14,569 bases of DNA from Rhodospirillales bacterium (GTDB taxonomy: Bacteria > Pseudomonadota > Alphaproteobacteria > SMXQ01), in assembly GCA_024638585.1 (NCBI GenBank), contig JAHEKA010000017.1, positions 1 to 14,569 on the forward strand, in the 5' to 3' direction. The position numbers and the translations under genes were made by a program. Below the pieces are notes generated by a model. That model did not search any database. It was not told the DNA's origin and saw only the letters and a program-made list of their open reading frames with translations. Below, in pieces: positions 6,802 to 13,200 of this stretch. Position 1 is the stretch's first letter. Each line of letters starts with the position of its first letter.

Positions 6802-7221
6802 TCAGCCTTTGGCTTCGGCCTTGGCCTTTTCCATGGCGGCGACCTGTTCGGCCGAGCGGTTGATGGCAACCTCTTCGCCGTCTTCCAGATAGCGCGGGTT
6901 CTTGCCGTTCTCCGCCCGGTTGCCGAGCAGCGCCATGTAGCCGCCCCCGGTATTCTCCAGCTGGTAAAGCGTGCCGGCGTCGAGATGGACGATCATGCCC
7001 GGGGTCAGCTTTCGGCTGGAGCCGTCGGCGAAGTGGAAGGTGCACTCGCCCTCGATGCAGTAGAAGGTCTGATCGGCGGAGTGCTTGTGCATGACCCCCG
7101 TGTCGCCGGCGTAATCGCCGTGAATCCAGGTATGGAAGCCCCGCGAATTGAAAAGGATCTTCTTGCCGTGGCCTTCTTCGAGCCTGGGGTGATTGTTAAC
7201 GTCGATGAATTCGGCTGCCAT
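6802..7221 (-). CDS. Small single-domain cupin protein
   Basis: A 139-residue single cupin. Motif 1 reads H45-K-H47 with Q51 where many cupins have glutamate, followed by FYCIEGECTFHF; motif 2 is PGMIVHLDAGTLYQLEN, in which the usual metal histidine is Y86. Only two of the four standard metal ligands are obvious, so catalysis by a classical cupin iron centre is doubtful. A charged C-terminal helix (EQVAAMEKAKAEAKG) follows the barrel. ATG at 7221 has GGGAGGA with five bases of spacing, better than upstream ATGs that would extend the frame. It is 68 bp downstream of the Rieske oxygenase gene. A role as small-molecule-binding accessory or isomerase of the pathway is possible but not shown. Confidence 0.85.
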   Translation of the reverse strand: MAAEFIDVNNHPRLEEGHGKKILFNSRGFHTWIHGDYAGDTGVMHKHSADQTFYCIEGECTFHFADGSSRKLTPGMIVHLDAGTLYQLENTGGGYMALLGNRAENGKNPRYLEDGEEVAINRSAEQVAAMEKAKAEAKG

Positions 7222-7289
7222 GGTTTCCTCCCTTGTCATGTTGGAACGGACCGGGACCCGGACTGGCCGGCCCGGACAAAACGTCGGTC

Positions 7290-8423
7290 TCAGGTGCTGA
7301 TCATCTCCGGCGCACCCTTGGCGCCGTCGGCGAAGTTCATTGTCGCGTCGAAGCTGATGCACTGATTCTTTGCCGGGTCGCGGATCACCCCCATCGGATC
7401 GCGGCCTTCTTCCACCGCCTTGATCTCACCGGCCAGCAGCCTGCGGTATTGCACAATCCCCGAATCCGAGGTGCCCAGCGTCTCGCGGCTGCGGTCGTGG
7501 ATTCGCCCCTGGCTTTCCTGGGCGATGCGGTCCTGGTCGCGCGACGGGATGCCCCACCATCCGTCGTCCTGATGCCGATAGACCATGCGTTCGGTCGGCG
7601 TCCAACCGCGGCAGACGGTCTCATAAGGCCCGGTGTCGGAGAATTCCACCTGGACCGACCAGGTGGCGGTATGGGTGTCGTCGATGGGCACCCGGTAATG
7701 GATGTAATGGCGCGGCGGATCGCCCACCCGGGCGCCGACCCGCCGGGTATGGGAGGGGAAGATCTGGTGACTGACCTTGGCCATGTCGTCTTCGAATTTC
7801 GACGTGGTGCGGAATCCGTACCAGGTCTTGTCCCGGGAAAACACATTGCGCTGCAAGGCGATCTGGGGATAGCCGGCGGCATGAAGGATGCCGAGATGGG
7901 CCGGGTCATGACCGTTCTCGATGCGCTGCAGCCAGTTGCAATGATCGGTCTTGACGCCGATGACGCGCTTGCAGTCCTCGCGCACCATGACGTCGTAGTT
8001 GGGCAACAGCGGCCTGGGCTCCGGCCCCAGATAGGCGAACACCAGCCCGCCGAGATCCTGGACGGGATAGGCGGTCTGGCGCACCTCGGATCTCAGCGGC
8101 GTGTCGGCCGGCTCGGCCGGCATGTCGAGGCACGCCCCCTTCGGATCGAACTTCCAGCCGTGATAGCAGCAGCGCAGGCCGTCCGCCTCCACCCGGCCAA
8201 GCTCCAACGATGCGCCGCGGTGGGGGCAACGCCGGTCCAACAGGCCGCAATTGCCGGTCGCATCTCGGAACAGCACCAGGTCCTCGCCGAGCAGGCGCAC
8301 CGGTACCGGCTTGTCGGTGAGCTCAGCGGAAAACCATACCGGCCACCAATAGCGGCGCAGCAGGTTGCCCGCCGGCGTCCCCGGCCCGACCCGGGTCAGT
8401 CTTTCGTTGTCCTGAGGTGTCAC
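7290..8423 (-). CDS. Rieske non-heme iron oxygenase alpha subunit
   Basis: A 377-residue oxygenase component of the phthalate/vanillate-type group that works as alpha-only oligomer; no beta subunit gene is present. The N-terminus DNERLTRVGPGTPAG..RRYWWPVW is typical of this group. The Rieske site is C66-P-H68, sixteen residues, C85-x2-H88. The mononuclear iron site is seen in D173-PA-H176-LGIL-H181 after the bridge segment ENGH. The late segment RDQDRIAQESQGRIHDRS at 295-312 is also characteristic. Start is GTG at 8423 with GGGGGAGG nine bases upstream; the frame open to 8489 adds only a basic, unrelated stretch. It would hydroxylate or O/N-demethylate an aromatic or heteroaromatic substrate using electrons from the FAD reductase (8581-9813) and the Rieske ferredoxin (3824-4132). 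Confidence 0.93.
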   Translation of the reverse strand: MTPQDNERLTRVGPGTPAGNLLRRYWWPVWFSAELTDKPVPVRLLGEDLVLFRDATGNCGLLDRRCPHRGASLELGRVEADGLRCCYHGWKFDPKGACLDMPAEPADTPLRSEVRQTAYPVQDLGGLVFAYLGPEPRPLLPNYDVMVREDCKRVIGVKTDHCNWLQRIENGHDPAHLGILHAAGYPQIALQRNVFSRDKTWYGFRTTSKFEDDMAKVSHQIFPSHTRRVGARVGDPPRHYIHYRVPIDDTHTATWSVQVEFSDTGPYETVCRGWTPTERMVYRHQDDGWWGIPSRDQDRIAQESQGRIHDRSRETLGTSDSGIVQYRRLLAGEIKAVEEGRDPMGVIRDPAKNQCISFDATMNFADGAKGAPEMIST

Positions 8424-8499
8424 CGGTTTGCGCCTCCCCCGCTCCTGCCGGCGGCCGTTCGCCCGCCGCACCGAGACCCTTGTCATCAAGACGCTTGTT

Positions 8500-8515
8500 G
8501 TTTCCGGAAACTATA
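8500..8515 (-). promoter_or_regulatory. Palindrome overlapping a -10-like box upstream of the Rieske oxygenase gene
   Basis: GTTTCCGGAAAC (8500-8511) is a perfect 12-bp palindrome. On the minus strand it directly follows TATAGT (8510-8515), which matches the -10 consensus at five of six bases; no good -35 is visible. The gap between the reductase and oxygenase genes is 157 bp, large for one operon, so an internal promoter under activator or repressor control is plausible. Confidence 0.4.
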
Positions 8516-8580
8516 ACGCAGGGGCGGAGGCGCCCGAACCGATTCTTTGCCGCCCCGCCCTTCCGGCCGGTGCCTTCGGT

Positions 8581-9813
8581 TCAGTCCCCGCGCGCGGCGA
8601 GGTCGCGCAGGCGCAGGCTTTCATCGGCCAGTTCCGCATCGGTAAAGGCGGCGGAACTCTCGACCATGCGGCGCAAGGGCCGCGCCTCCCGGCCCTGGTT
8701 GAAAGCGGTGGCGCCGCAAACATGCGCGCCGTCCATATAGAAGATCACCGAGCGCCCGGTTTCGGGATCGCCCCGCGTCACCAGCCGGTCCCAGGTCTCG
8801 GGCGCCCCCACCACCTGCAGATTGAGGTCGAACTGGTCCGACCAGAACCAGGGCACCGCGGCGTAAGGTTGCGGATCGCTCACCATGTTCCGGGCGACGG
8901 CGATGGCGCCCAGTTGCGCGTTCTCCCAGGATTCCAGGCGCAGATGGCGGCCCAGGATGGGATTGTAGTGAAAGGCGACATCGCCGGCGGCAAAGATGTC
9001 GGGGTCGGAGGTCTGCCCGAATGCGTCGGCCACAATGCCATTGGCCACCTCGAGCCCGGCATCGGCGGCGATCTCCTGGTTGGGCAGGATGCCGATCCCA
9101 ACCACAACGACATCGGCGGCGACGGTTTCCCCGTCGGTACAGATCACTTCCGCGACCCGACCGTTGCCGTCGAGCCGTTCCACGGTCGCCCCGGTCATGA
9201 CATGGACGCCCCTGCTGCGATGCAGATCGGCGACCAAGTCGCCCACCGCCGGATCGGCGACCCGGGCCAGCACCTGATCGGCCAGTTCCACCACGGTCAC
9301 ATGGGCGCCGCGGGTCCGCGCGCTGGCCGCGACCTCCAAACCGATGAAGCCGCCGCCGATCACCACCACCCGGGCGCCTTCGGTCAATCGGGGCCGCAGG
9401 CTCAGGCTGTCGTCGATGGTGCGGATGGTGTGGATGCCGGCGAGATCGGCGCCCTTGCATGCCAGGTGCCGCACCCGGCCGCCCGTGGCGATCAGGAGCT
9501 TGCCGTAATCGACCGCGTCCCCGCCCGCAACCAGCACCCGGTGCCCGGCCCGGTCGATGCGCACGGCCCGGGCGTTCAGGCGCAGGTCGATGGCGTTGTC
9601 GGCATAAAACTCCGGCGGGTTGAGAAAGGTCTTATCGGGGCCTTCGTCGCCGGTCAGAAGCTCCTTCGACAGCGGCGGCCGTTCGTAGGGCACGTGAGGC
9701 TCCTCGCCGATAACGACGATCTCGCCCGCGAAGCCTGCCTGGCGCATGGCTTCCGCCGCGCGGCCACCGGCATGGCCGGCGCCGATGATGACCCTGGTCT
9801 CACAATCCGCCAA
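8581..9813 (-). CDS. FAD-dependent ferredoxin reductase of a Rieske oxygenase system
   Basis: A 410-residue pyridine nucleotide-disulfide-type reductase, the usual length for BphA4/ThcD-like ferredoxin reductases. It has the FAD loop GAGHAG at 11-16, the family segment PYERPPLSKELL at 42-53, LIATGG at 107-112, the NAD loop GGGFIG at 153-158, the second FAD motif DIFAAGDVA at 272-280, and PWFWSDQF at 321-328 near the end. It passes electrons from NAD(P)H to the Rieske ferredoxin. TTG at 9813 is chosen as the start, with GGGGGAGG and a short spacer directly upstream and a natural ADCETRVIIGAG beginning; a TTG at 9843 would add ten residues that include the ribosome site. It lies between the MaoC-type gene (88-bp gap) and the oxygenase gene. 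Confidence 0.92.
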   Translation of the reverse strand: MADCETRVIIGAGHAGGRAAEAMRQAGFAGEIVVIGEEPHVPYERPPLSKELLTGDEGPDKTFLNPPEFYADNAIDLRLNARAVRIDRAGHRVLVAGGDAVDYGKLLIATGGRVRHLACKGADLAGIHTIRTIDDSLSLRPRLTEGARVVVIGGGFIGLEVAASARTRGAHVTVVELADQVLARVADPAVGDLVADLHRSRGVHVMTGATVERLDGNGRVAEVICTDGETVAADVVVVGIGILPNQEIAADAGLEVANGIVADAFGQTSDPDIFAAGDVAFHYNPILGRHLRLESWENAQLGAIAVARNMVSDPQPYAAVPWFWSDQFDLNLQVVGAPETWDRLVTRGDPETGRSVIFYMDGAHVCGATAFNQGREARPLRRMVESSAAFTDAELADESLRLRDLAARGD

Positions 9814-9901
9814 CCTGCCCTCCCCCGGATGCCTATTTGACAAGACCCACCGCTTCGAGGGTTAGCACGATCGGCAGGAGGTGGCCATGGGGCGGACGCC
9901 C

Positions 9902-10762
9902 TCAGGCGATCTCCGCCGATGCATCCACGCAAAGATCACCGGCTTCGTCGCGCACCCAAAGCGCGATCACCTTGTCCGCTTCGCGCCGGCCGCACAGGGT
10001 GAAGGGCGCGGTGTCGAACACCGGCTTGACGGCGCGGAAGCGGAAGCGGGTGAGGACGGCTTCGGGCAGGTCACGGCGCACCAGGTCGGTGAGCAACGTT
10101 GCCAGCAGCGGGCCATGGACGACCAACCCGGGATACCCCTCGACCTCCTTGGTATAGGGCGCATCGTAATGAATGCGGTGCGCGTTGAAGATCAGCGCCG
10201 AATAGCGGAACAGCAGCGCCGCGCTCGGCGTCACCACGCGAGAGAAATCGCTTTCCGCCGGTGCCGGCGTGCCGCCGGGGACGGTCTCGGCGCCACCGGG
10301 CGGGGCTTCGCGGTAGACCACGGTCTGGCGGTCGGTGACGGCGGGACCTTCGGCGCCCGACACCTCGTGACGGATGGTGACGAAGACAAGCGGCCCGCTG
10401 CGCCCCTGTTTCTCGGCCACGTCCTCGATGACCGAGGTCTGGGTCGCCGGCGCGCCGATGGGGATGGCGCCGGAGAAAGTGACGTCCGATGCCGCCCACA
10501 TGCGCCGGGGCAGCGTGACCGGCGGCAGGAATCCGCCGCGCTTGGGATGGCCGTCAATGTCCAGCTCGGACGTCGGCGCCAGGGGCAGAAAATAGAGCCA
10601 GTGATAGAGCGGCGGCAGCGGCGCCCCCATCCCCGGAACCGGCCCAAAGCTGTCCAGCGTAGCCTCCAGGGCCGCCACCGGCGTCGGCGCGATGAAATCC
10701 TCTATGGTTTGGCTGCGGCCGATCCAATCGGCGAATCTGGTGTCGGGGGCGGTCTCCGCCAT
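9902..10762 (-). CDS. MaoC-type (HTD2-like) double hotdog hydratase/dehydratase
   Basis: A 286-residue protein matching the family with an N-terminal FAS1-like dehydratase half and a C-terminal hotdog half, which includes mesaconyl-C4-CoA hydratase and itaconyl-CoA hydratase. Landmarks are PLYHWLYFLP at 51-60, a GGFLPPVTLPRRMWA stretch at 76-90, and the catalytic-half signature FNAHRIHYDAPYTKEVEGYP at 192-211 followed by GLVVHGPLLATLL. It would add or remove water on an acyl-CoA or similar dicarboxylic intermediate. ATG at 10762 has AGGAGG four bases upstream, one of the best ribosome sites here. It is the first gene of the upstream minus-strand group, divergent from the TauE/SafE permease; the 164-bp gap likely holds promoters for both. 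A CoA-linked lower pathway step is inferred. Confidence 0.87.
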   Translation of the reverse strand: MAETAPDTRFADWIGRSQTIEDFIAPTPVAALEATLDSFGPVPGMGAPLPPLYHWLYFLPLAPTSELDIDGHPKRGGFLPPVTLPRRMWAASDVTFSGAIPIGAPATQTSVIEDVAEKQGRSGPLVFVTIRHEVSGAEGPAVTDRQTVVYREAPPGGAETVPGGTPAPAESDFSRVVTPSAALLFRYSALIFNAHRIHYDAPYTKEVEGYPGLVVHGPLLATLLTDLVRRDLPEAVLTRFRFRAVKPVFDTAPFTLCGRREADKVIALWVRDEAGDLCVDASAEIA

Positions 10763-10926
10763 CTGGCCTCCTGATCCTCAATTCCCTCCACTGTCCCCCA
10801 ATCCGGCGGCCACCGCAAGACGCACAGCCGGGGCTTTTGGGTTGACGGGGGCACCGGAAACGGCGATCAGGGGGAGACGGCCTCATCGCCCGATCTCCTT
10901 TCCACAACCCCCAGCCCTGCGGTCAT

Positions 10927-11673
10927 ATGGATCTCACGCTCTGGACCATCGTCATCGCAATAGGCGCTCTCGCCATCGGCGGCCTGTCCAAGGGCGTCCT
11001 GGGGGTTGGCCTGCCGATGGTGGCGACGCCCATCCTCTCCATGTTCGCGCCGATCCCCGACGTCGTGGCGGTGACCTATTTCCCGATCCTTGTCTCCAAT
11101 CTCTATCAGGCGCTGGCCGGCGGGCACCTCGCGATCATGGCCAGGCGGTTTGCGCCGATGATGCTGGTGACGGTGATGGCAACGCCGGTGGGGACCTACT
11201 CCCTGGTGCGGCTCAGCCCGGGCACGGTTTCTATCCTGTTGGGCCTTGCCGTCGCCTTCTTTGCCGCGGCCTCCCTCGCCAGGCCCACCTTGCGGGTCAG
11301 CCCCCGCTGGGAACGCCCGGTCAGCATCGCCGCCGGGGCCATCGGCGGGTTCTTCGGCGGGATGGTGCTGATCGGCGGACCGGCAGTCATCATGCTGATG
11401 GTGGCGCTGCACCTCAAGAAGGAGGAATTCATCGGCGCCATGGGCCTGGTCTATCTCTCCATGCTGATCCCCGCGGGGGTTTCCCTGGTGGGCTTTGGCG
11501 TGCTCTCAACCCAGCACATCGTGCCGGGCCTGATCTCCTTGATCCCGGTGGGGTTGGCGCTTGTGCTGGGCCAGTGGGTGCGCGGGCGGATCGACGAGGA
11601 TCGCTTCCGCAAGGTGCTCTTGGTCTCCATGGTGGTGATCGGACTCAACCTGATCCGCCGCGGGATTTTCTAA
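10927..11673 (+). CDS. TauE/SafE-family (DUF81) membrane permease
   Basis: A 248-residue membrane protein with about eight hydrophobic segments. It shows the two family signatures, one per half: GGLSKGVLGVGLPMVATP at 18-35 and GFFGGMVLIGGP at 141-152. Family members export sulfite, sulfonates or other organic anions across the inner membrane. ATG at 10927 is used; there is no clear ribosome site before it, but the N-terminus looks complete. A TTGACG at 10842-10847 is a weak candidate -35 only. It is divergent from the catabolic group, so it may be transcribed independently or serve to export an acidic intermediate. Confidence 0.88.
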   Translation: MDLTLWTIVIAIGALAIGGLSKGVLGVGLPMVATPILSMFAPIPDVVAVTYFPILVSNLYQALAGGHLAIMARRFAPMMLVTVMATPVGTYSLVRLSPGTVSILLGLAVAFFAAASLARPTLRVSPRWERPVSIAAGAIGGFFGGMVLIGGPAVIMLMVALHLKKEEFIGAMGLVYLSMLIPAGVSLVGFGVLSTQHIVPGLISLIPVGLALVLGQWVRGRIDEDRFRKVLLVSMVVIGLNLIRRGIF

Positions 11674-11757
11674 TCCCGCCCGCGACCAGACACCCGCTGA
11701 ACTTGAGAAAGCTCGGAATTTGCCGGCCATATCCTAAGCGGCCAGCCGTTGACCTAA

Positions 11758-11783
11758 CGTCCGCTTCCGACCCAAAGCGGACG
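11758..11783. repeat. Palindromic REP-like element, left flank of the mer module
   Basis: CGTCCGCTT (11758-11766) and AAGCGGACG (11775-11783) form perfect 9-bp arms around an 8-base loop (ccgaccca). The loop is related to that of the element at 13061-13080. It lies 14 bp beyond the end of the GDCCVxC gene. Confidence 0.75.
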
Positions 11784-11797
11784 CAAGCCACCCGCCA

Positions 11798-12022
11798 TTA
11801 GCCGCAGCAATTATTGCCCCGGCTTTCCTTGCCTGCCGCATCCTGAATAGGAGGACAAGGAACGCTGCCGTAGGAACAGAATACGCAGCAATCGCCCGCG
11901 AGTGGTTTCAACACCGCACCGCACCCTTGGCAGTCATAGAAGTACTGGCAAGCATTGGTGGGCATTGCCTCGTCTGCTTTGTGCCCGCATTCAGGACATG
12001 TGATGGTGGAGTTAAGCTCCAT
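11798..12022 (-). CDS. GDCCVxC-domain cysteine-rich protein of mer-type operons
   Basis: A 74-residue protein with eleven cysteines. It has two zinc-ribbon-like pairs, C9-PE-C12 and C31-QG-C34, and the diagnostic GDCCVFC at 43-49 followed by SYGSVPCPPIQ. A CC pair (72-73) ends the protein. The family is known as GDCCVxC domain (seleno)protein; in some bacteria a cysteine is selenocysteine, here all are ordinary TGC/TGT codons. It is found near mercury-resistance genes and probably binds thiophilic metal, but its reaction is not established. ATG at 12022 has GGAGG seven bases upstream and overlaps the end of merF by 11 bases; a GTG one codon earlier is also possible. Confidence 0.9.
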   Translation of the reverse strand: MELNSTITCPECGHKADEAMPTNACQYFYDCQGCGAVLKPLAGDCCVFCSYGSVPCPPIQDAAGKESRGNNCCG

Positions 12023-12227
12023 CACGTTGCCTCCGCCTCACGATCAGGGCATATGCCGTGATTCCTATAAAGACACCAAGGGCGGGCAAAAGGACGTAGT
12101 CGAGATAACCCACCAACGCTGATAGGCCAACGGTGCCTAGCAGGATCACCAGCACCGGCGTCACGCAACACAATGCGGTGACACAGGTGCAGGTGACACC
12201 CGTCTTGAGCAAAGTGCTGTTCTTCAT
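12012..12227 (-). CDS. merF: MerF-like mercuric ion transport protein
   Basis: A 71-residue inner-membrane protein with two helices. The segment TPVLVILLGTVGLSALVGYL (23-42) and then DYVLLPALGVFIG is a near match to classical MerF. The first cysteine pair C20-C21 of the transport path is present, and an extra C13-x-C15 precedes it. Classical MerF (81 residues) has a second vicinal cysteine pair in its C-terminal tail; here the protein stops at RRRQRDGA without it. MerF takes Hg(II) from the periplasm to the cytoplasm, normally for reduction by MerA. ATG at 12227 overlaps the TGA of the thioredoxin-like gene as ATGA, so translation is coupled. Confidence 0.92.
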   Translation of the reverse strand: MKNSTLLKTGVTCTCVTALCCVTPVLVILLGTVGLSALVGYLDYVLLPALGVFIGITAYALIVRRRQRDGA

Positions 12228-12493
12228 GTCAGGGGCTTCCCAATCCCGGCCGCCTTCAGAGATGCTTCATCTGGCCCTCGGCCAGAGCAACAATCGGCGA
12301 GATTGCCGTCGACGACGATCGCGGGTACGGAACGGATCCCAAGTTGCTTCGCCTTCGCCGCAACATCGGCATCGTTCATATCCAGTACCTCTACGTCGCA
12401 TGACGGGCAGGCGATGCCGGTCACGAGTTCGATGGCTTCTTCGCAGGTTGGGCAGCCAGCGCTGTAAATTTCTATCCGGCGTTGATCAGCCAT
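12224..12493 (-). CDS. Small thioredoxin/glutaredoxin-like protein of mer-type operons
   Basis: An 89-residue single-domain thioredoxin-fold protein. The active-site pair is C14-PT-C17 right after the first strand (RIEIYSAG), and the cis-proline loop is RSVPAIVVDG at 54-63. It also has a second C29-PS-C32 and a vicinal C68-C69, so six cysteines in all, suggesting metal or thiol exchange rather than plain disulfide reduction. Genes like this accompany merR and merF in many bacteria; it may hand Hg(II) or another soft metal between partners in place of MerP. ATG at 12493 has AGGAGA six bases upstream. It is the first gene of the minus-strand module, divergent from merR with a shared MerR-type promoter. 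Confidence 0.88.
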   Translation of the reverse strand: MADQRRIEIYSAGCPTCEEAIELVTGIACPSCDVEVLDMNDADVAAKAKQLGIRSVPAIVVDGNLADCCSGRGPDEASLKAAGIGKPLT

Positions 12494-12527
12494 AATTGTC
12501 TCCTGTGTTGAAGGAATATTCGATGAT

Positions 12528-12558
12528 AGGATGCACCCTGTAGTTACTACAGGTTCAA
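12528..12558 (-). promoter_or_regulatory. MerR-type promoter and operator for the metal module
   Basis: On the minus strand TTGAAC (12553-12558) and CATCCT (12528-12533) are separated by 19 bases, the over-long spacer that MerR-family activators correct by twisting DNA. Inside it lies the perfect palindrome CCTGTAGTTACTACAGG (12537-12553; 7-bp arms, 3-base centre; last base shared with the -35 box). It drives the thioredoxin-like gene and ends 14 bases before the merR start, so it can also repress merR. Confidence 0.85.
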
Positions 12559-12567
12559 GAGAAAACT

Positions 12568-12990
12568 ATGGAACCGAAAAACACCCGAACGGACTTCTTG
12601 ATCGGCGAACTCGCCAAACGGGCGGGTTGCCGGGCGGAGACTGTCCGATTTTACGAGCGCGAAGGGTTAATGCCGGACCCGCGTCGTAGCGAAGGCGGCC
12701 ACAGGATGTATGACGCCGAGCACATGAAACGCCTGACGTTCATTCGGCGTGCGCGGGAGTTGGGATTTACCCTGAATCAAGTCCGCAGCCTTCTGGGCCT
12801 GGCGGATAGCGGCGATTATACCTGTGCCGATGTGAAGTCTCTGACCTTGAGCCACAGGGCAGACGTTCGAGACAAGATAGCAGATCTAAAAAGGCTGGAT
12901 GCGGCGCTCAGTGACCTCGCAGGTGAGTGCGAGGGGGATCGGAGCCAGGAATGTGCGATCTTTGACGCACTCTTCGATGGCCGAGACTGA
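12568..12990 (+). CDS. merR: MerR-family metal-responsive regulator
   Basis: A 140-residue MerR-family regulator. The winged helix-turn-helix starts with LIGELAKRAGCRAETVRFYEREGL-type residues (11-34), RMYDAEHMKRLTFIRRARELGF follows (46-67), and a dimerisation helix spans about 93-118. Cysteines sit where Hg(II)-MerR has its ligands: C86 at the start of the long helix, and C121 and C129 in the metal-binding loop. The loop is C-x7-C instead of the C-x8-C of Tn501 MerR, a form common among alphaproteobacterial homologues. The next-door operator and merF support mercury or a similar soft metal as the inducer. The ATG at 12568 is preceded by only a weak ribosome site. Confidence 0.9.
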   Translation: MEPKNTRTDFLIGELAKRAGCRAETVRFYEREGLMPDPRRSEGGHRMYDAEHMKRLTFIRRARELGFTLNQVRSLLGLADSGDYTCADVKSLTLSHRADVRDKIADLKRLDAALSDLAGECEGDRSQECAIFDALFDGRD

Positions 12991-13011
12991 CTTTGGCATA
13001 TCACGCCAAAG
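12991..13011 (+). terminator. Hairpin directly after merR
   Basis: CTTTGGC (12991-12997) and GCCAAAG (13005-13011) form a perfect 7-bp stem with a 7-base loop, starting on the base after the merR stop codon. No U-run follows, so termination is a suggestion only. Confidence 0.5.
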
Positions 13012-13024
13012 AATCATCCTAATA

Positions 13025-13046
13025 TCCGCTTTTGGCTAAAAGCGGA
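13025..13046. repeat. Palindromic REP-like element, right flank of the mer module (first)
   Basis: TCCGCTTTT (13025-13033) and AAAAGCGGA (13038-13046) form perfect 9-bp arms around GGCT. Read on the minus strand, the right arm is part of TAACGTCCGCTT (13040-13051), identical to plus-strand 11755-11766 on the other side of the module. Confidence 0.75.
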
Positions 13047-13060
13047 CGTTAACTTAATGA

Positions 13061-13080
13061 CCGCTTATGACTCAAAGCGG
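13061..13080. repeat. Palindromic REP-like element, right flank of the mer module (second)
   Basis: CCGCTT and AAGCGG form 6-bp arms with an 8-base loop, atgactca, which matches the loop ccgaccca of the left-flank element at five of eight positions. It is 14 bp from the preceding element, giving a tandem REP pair in the leader of the IspH-like gene. Confidence 0.7.
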
Positions 13081-13200
13081 GCATTGGGTTAGGGCATTTT
13101 CTTTCATCATTCGGCGCGCAACAAACCGTTCCTTTCCTTGCCGCCCGCGATGATCCCGAATAGGCTCATGACCGACCATACGCAATAGGCGGAGCCTCCC

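Noticed and set aside
7233..9840. Two long plus-strand open frames opposite the oxygenase and reductase genes
   Set aside because: Both are shadows of minus-strand genes that carry complete Rieske, iron and FAD/NAD motifs.
11798..12022. Selenoprotein in the GDCCVxC gene
   Set aside because: All cysteine positions are TGC or TGT; there is no in-frame TGA before the real stop.
11755..13051. Insertion sequence or transposon with terminal inverted repeats
   Set aside because: The inverted 12-mers are halves of REP-like palindromes, there is no transposase, and no target duplication is visible.
13025..13080. CRISPR array start
   Set aside because: Only a few palindromes with unequal spacing and no spacer-repeat pattern.
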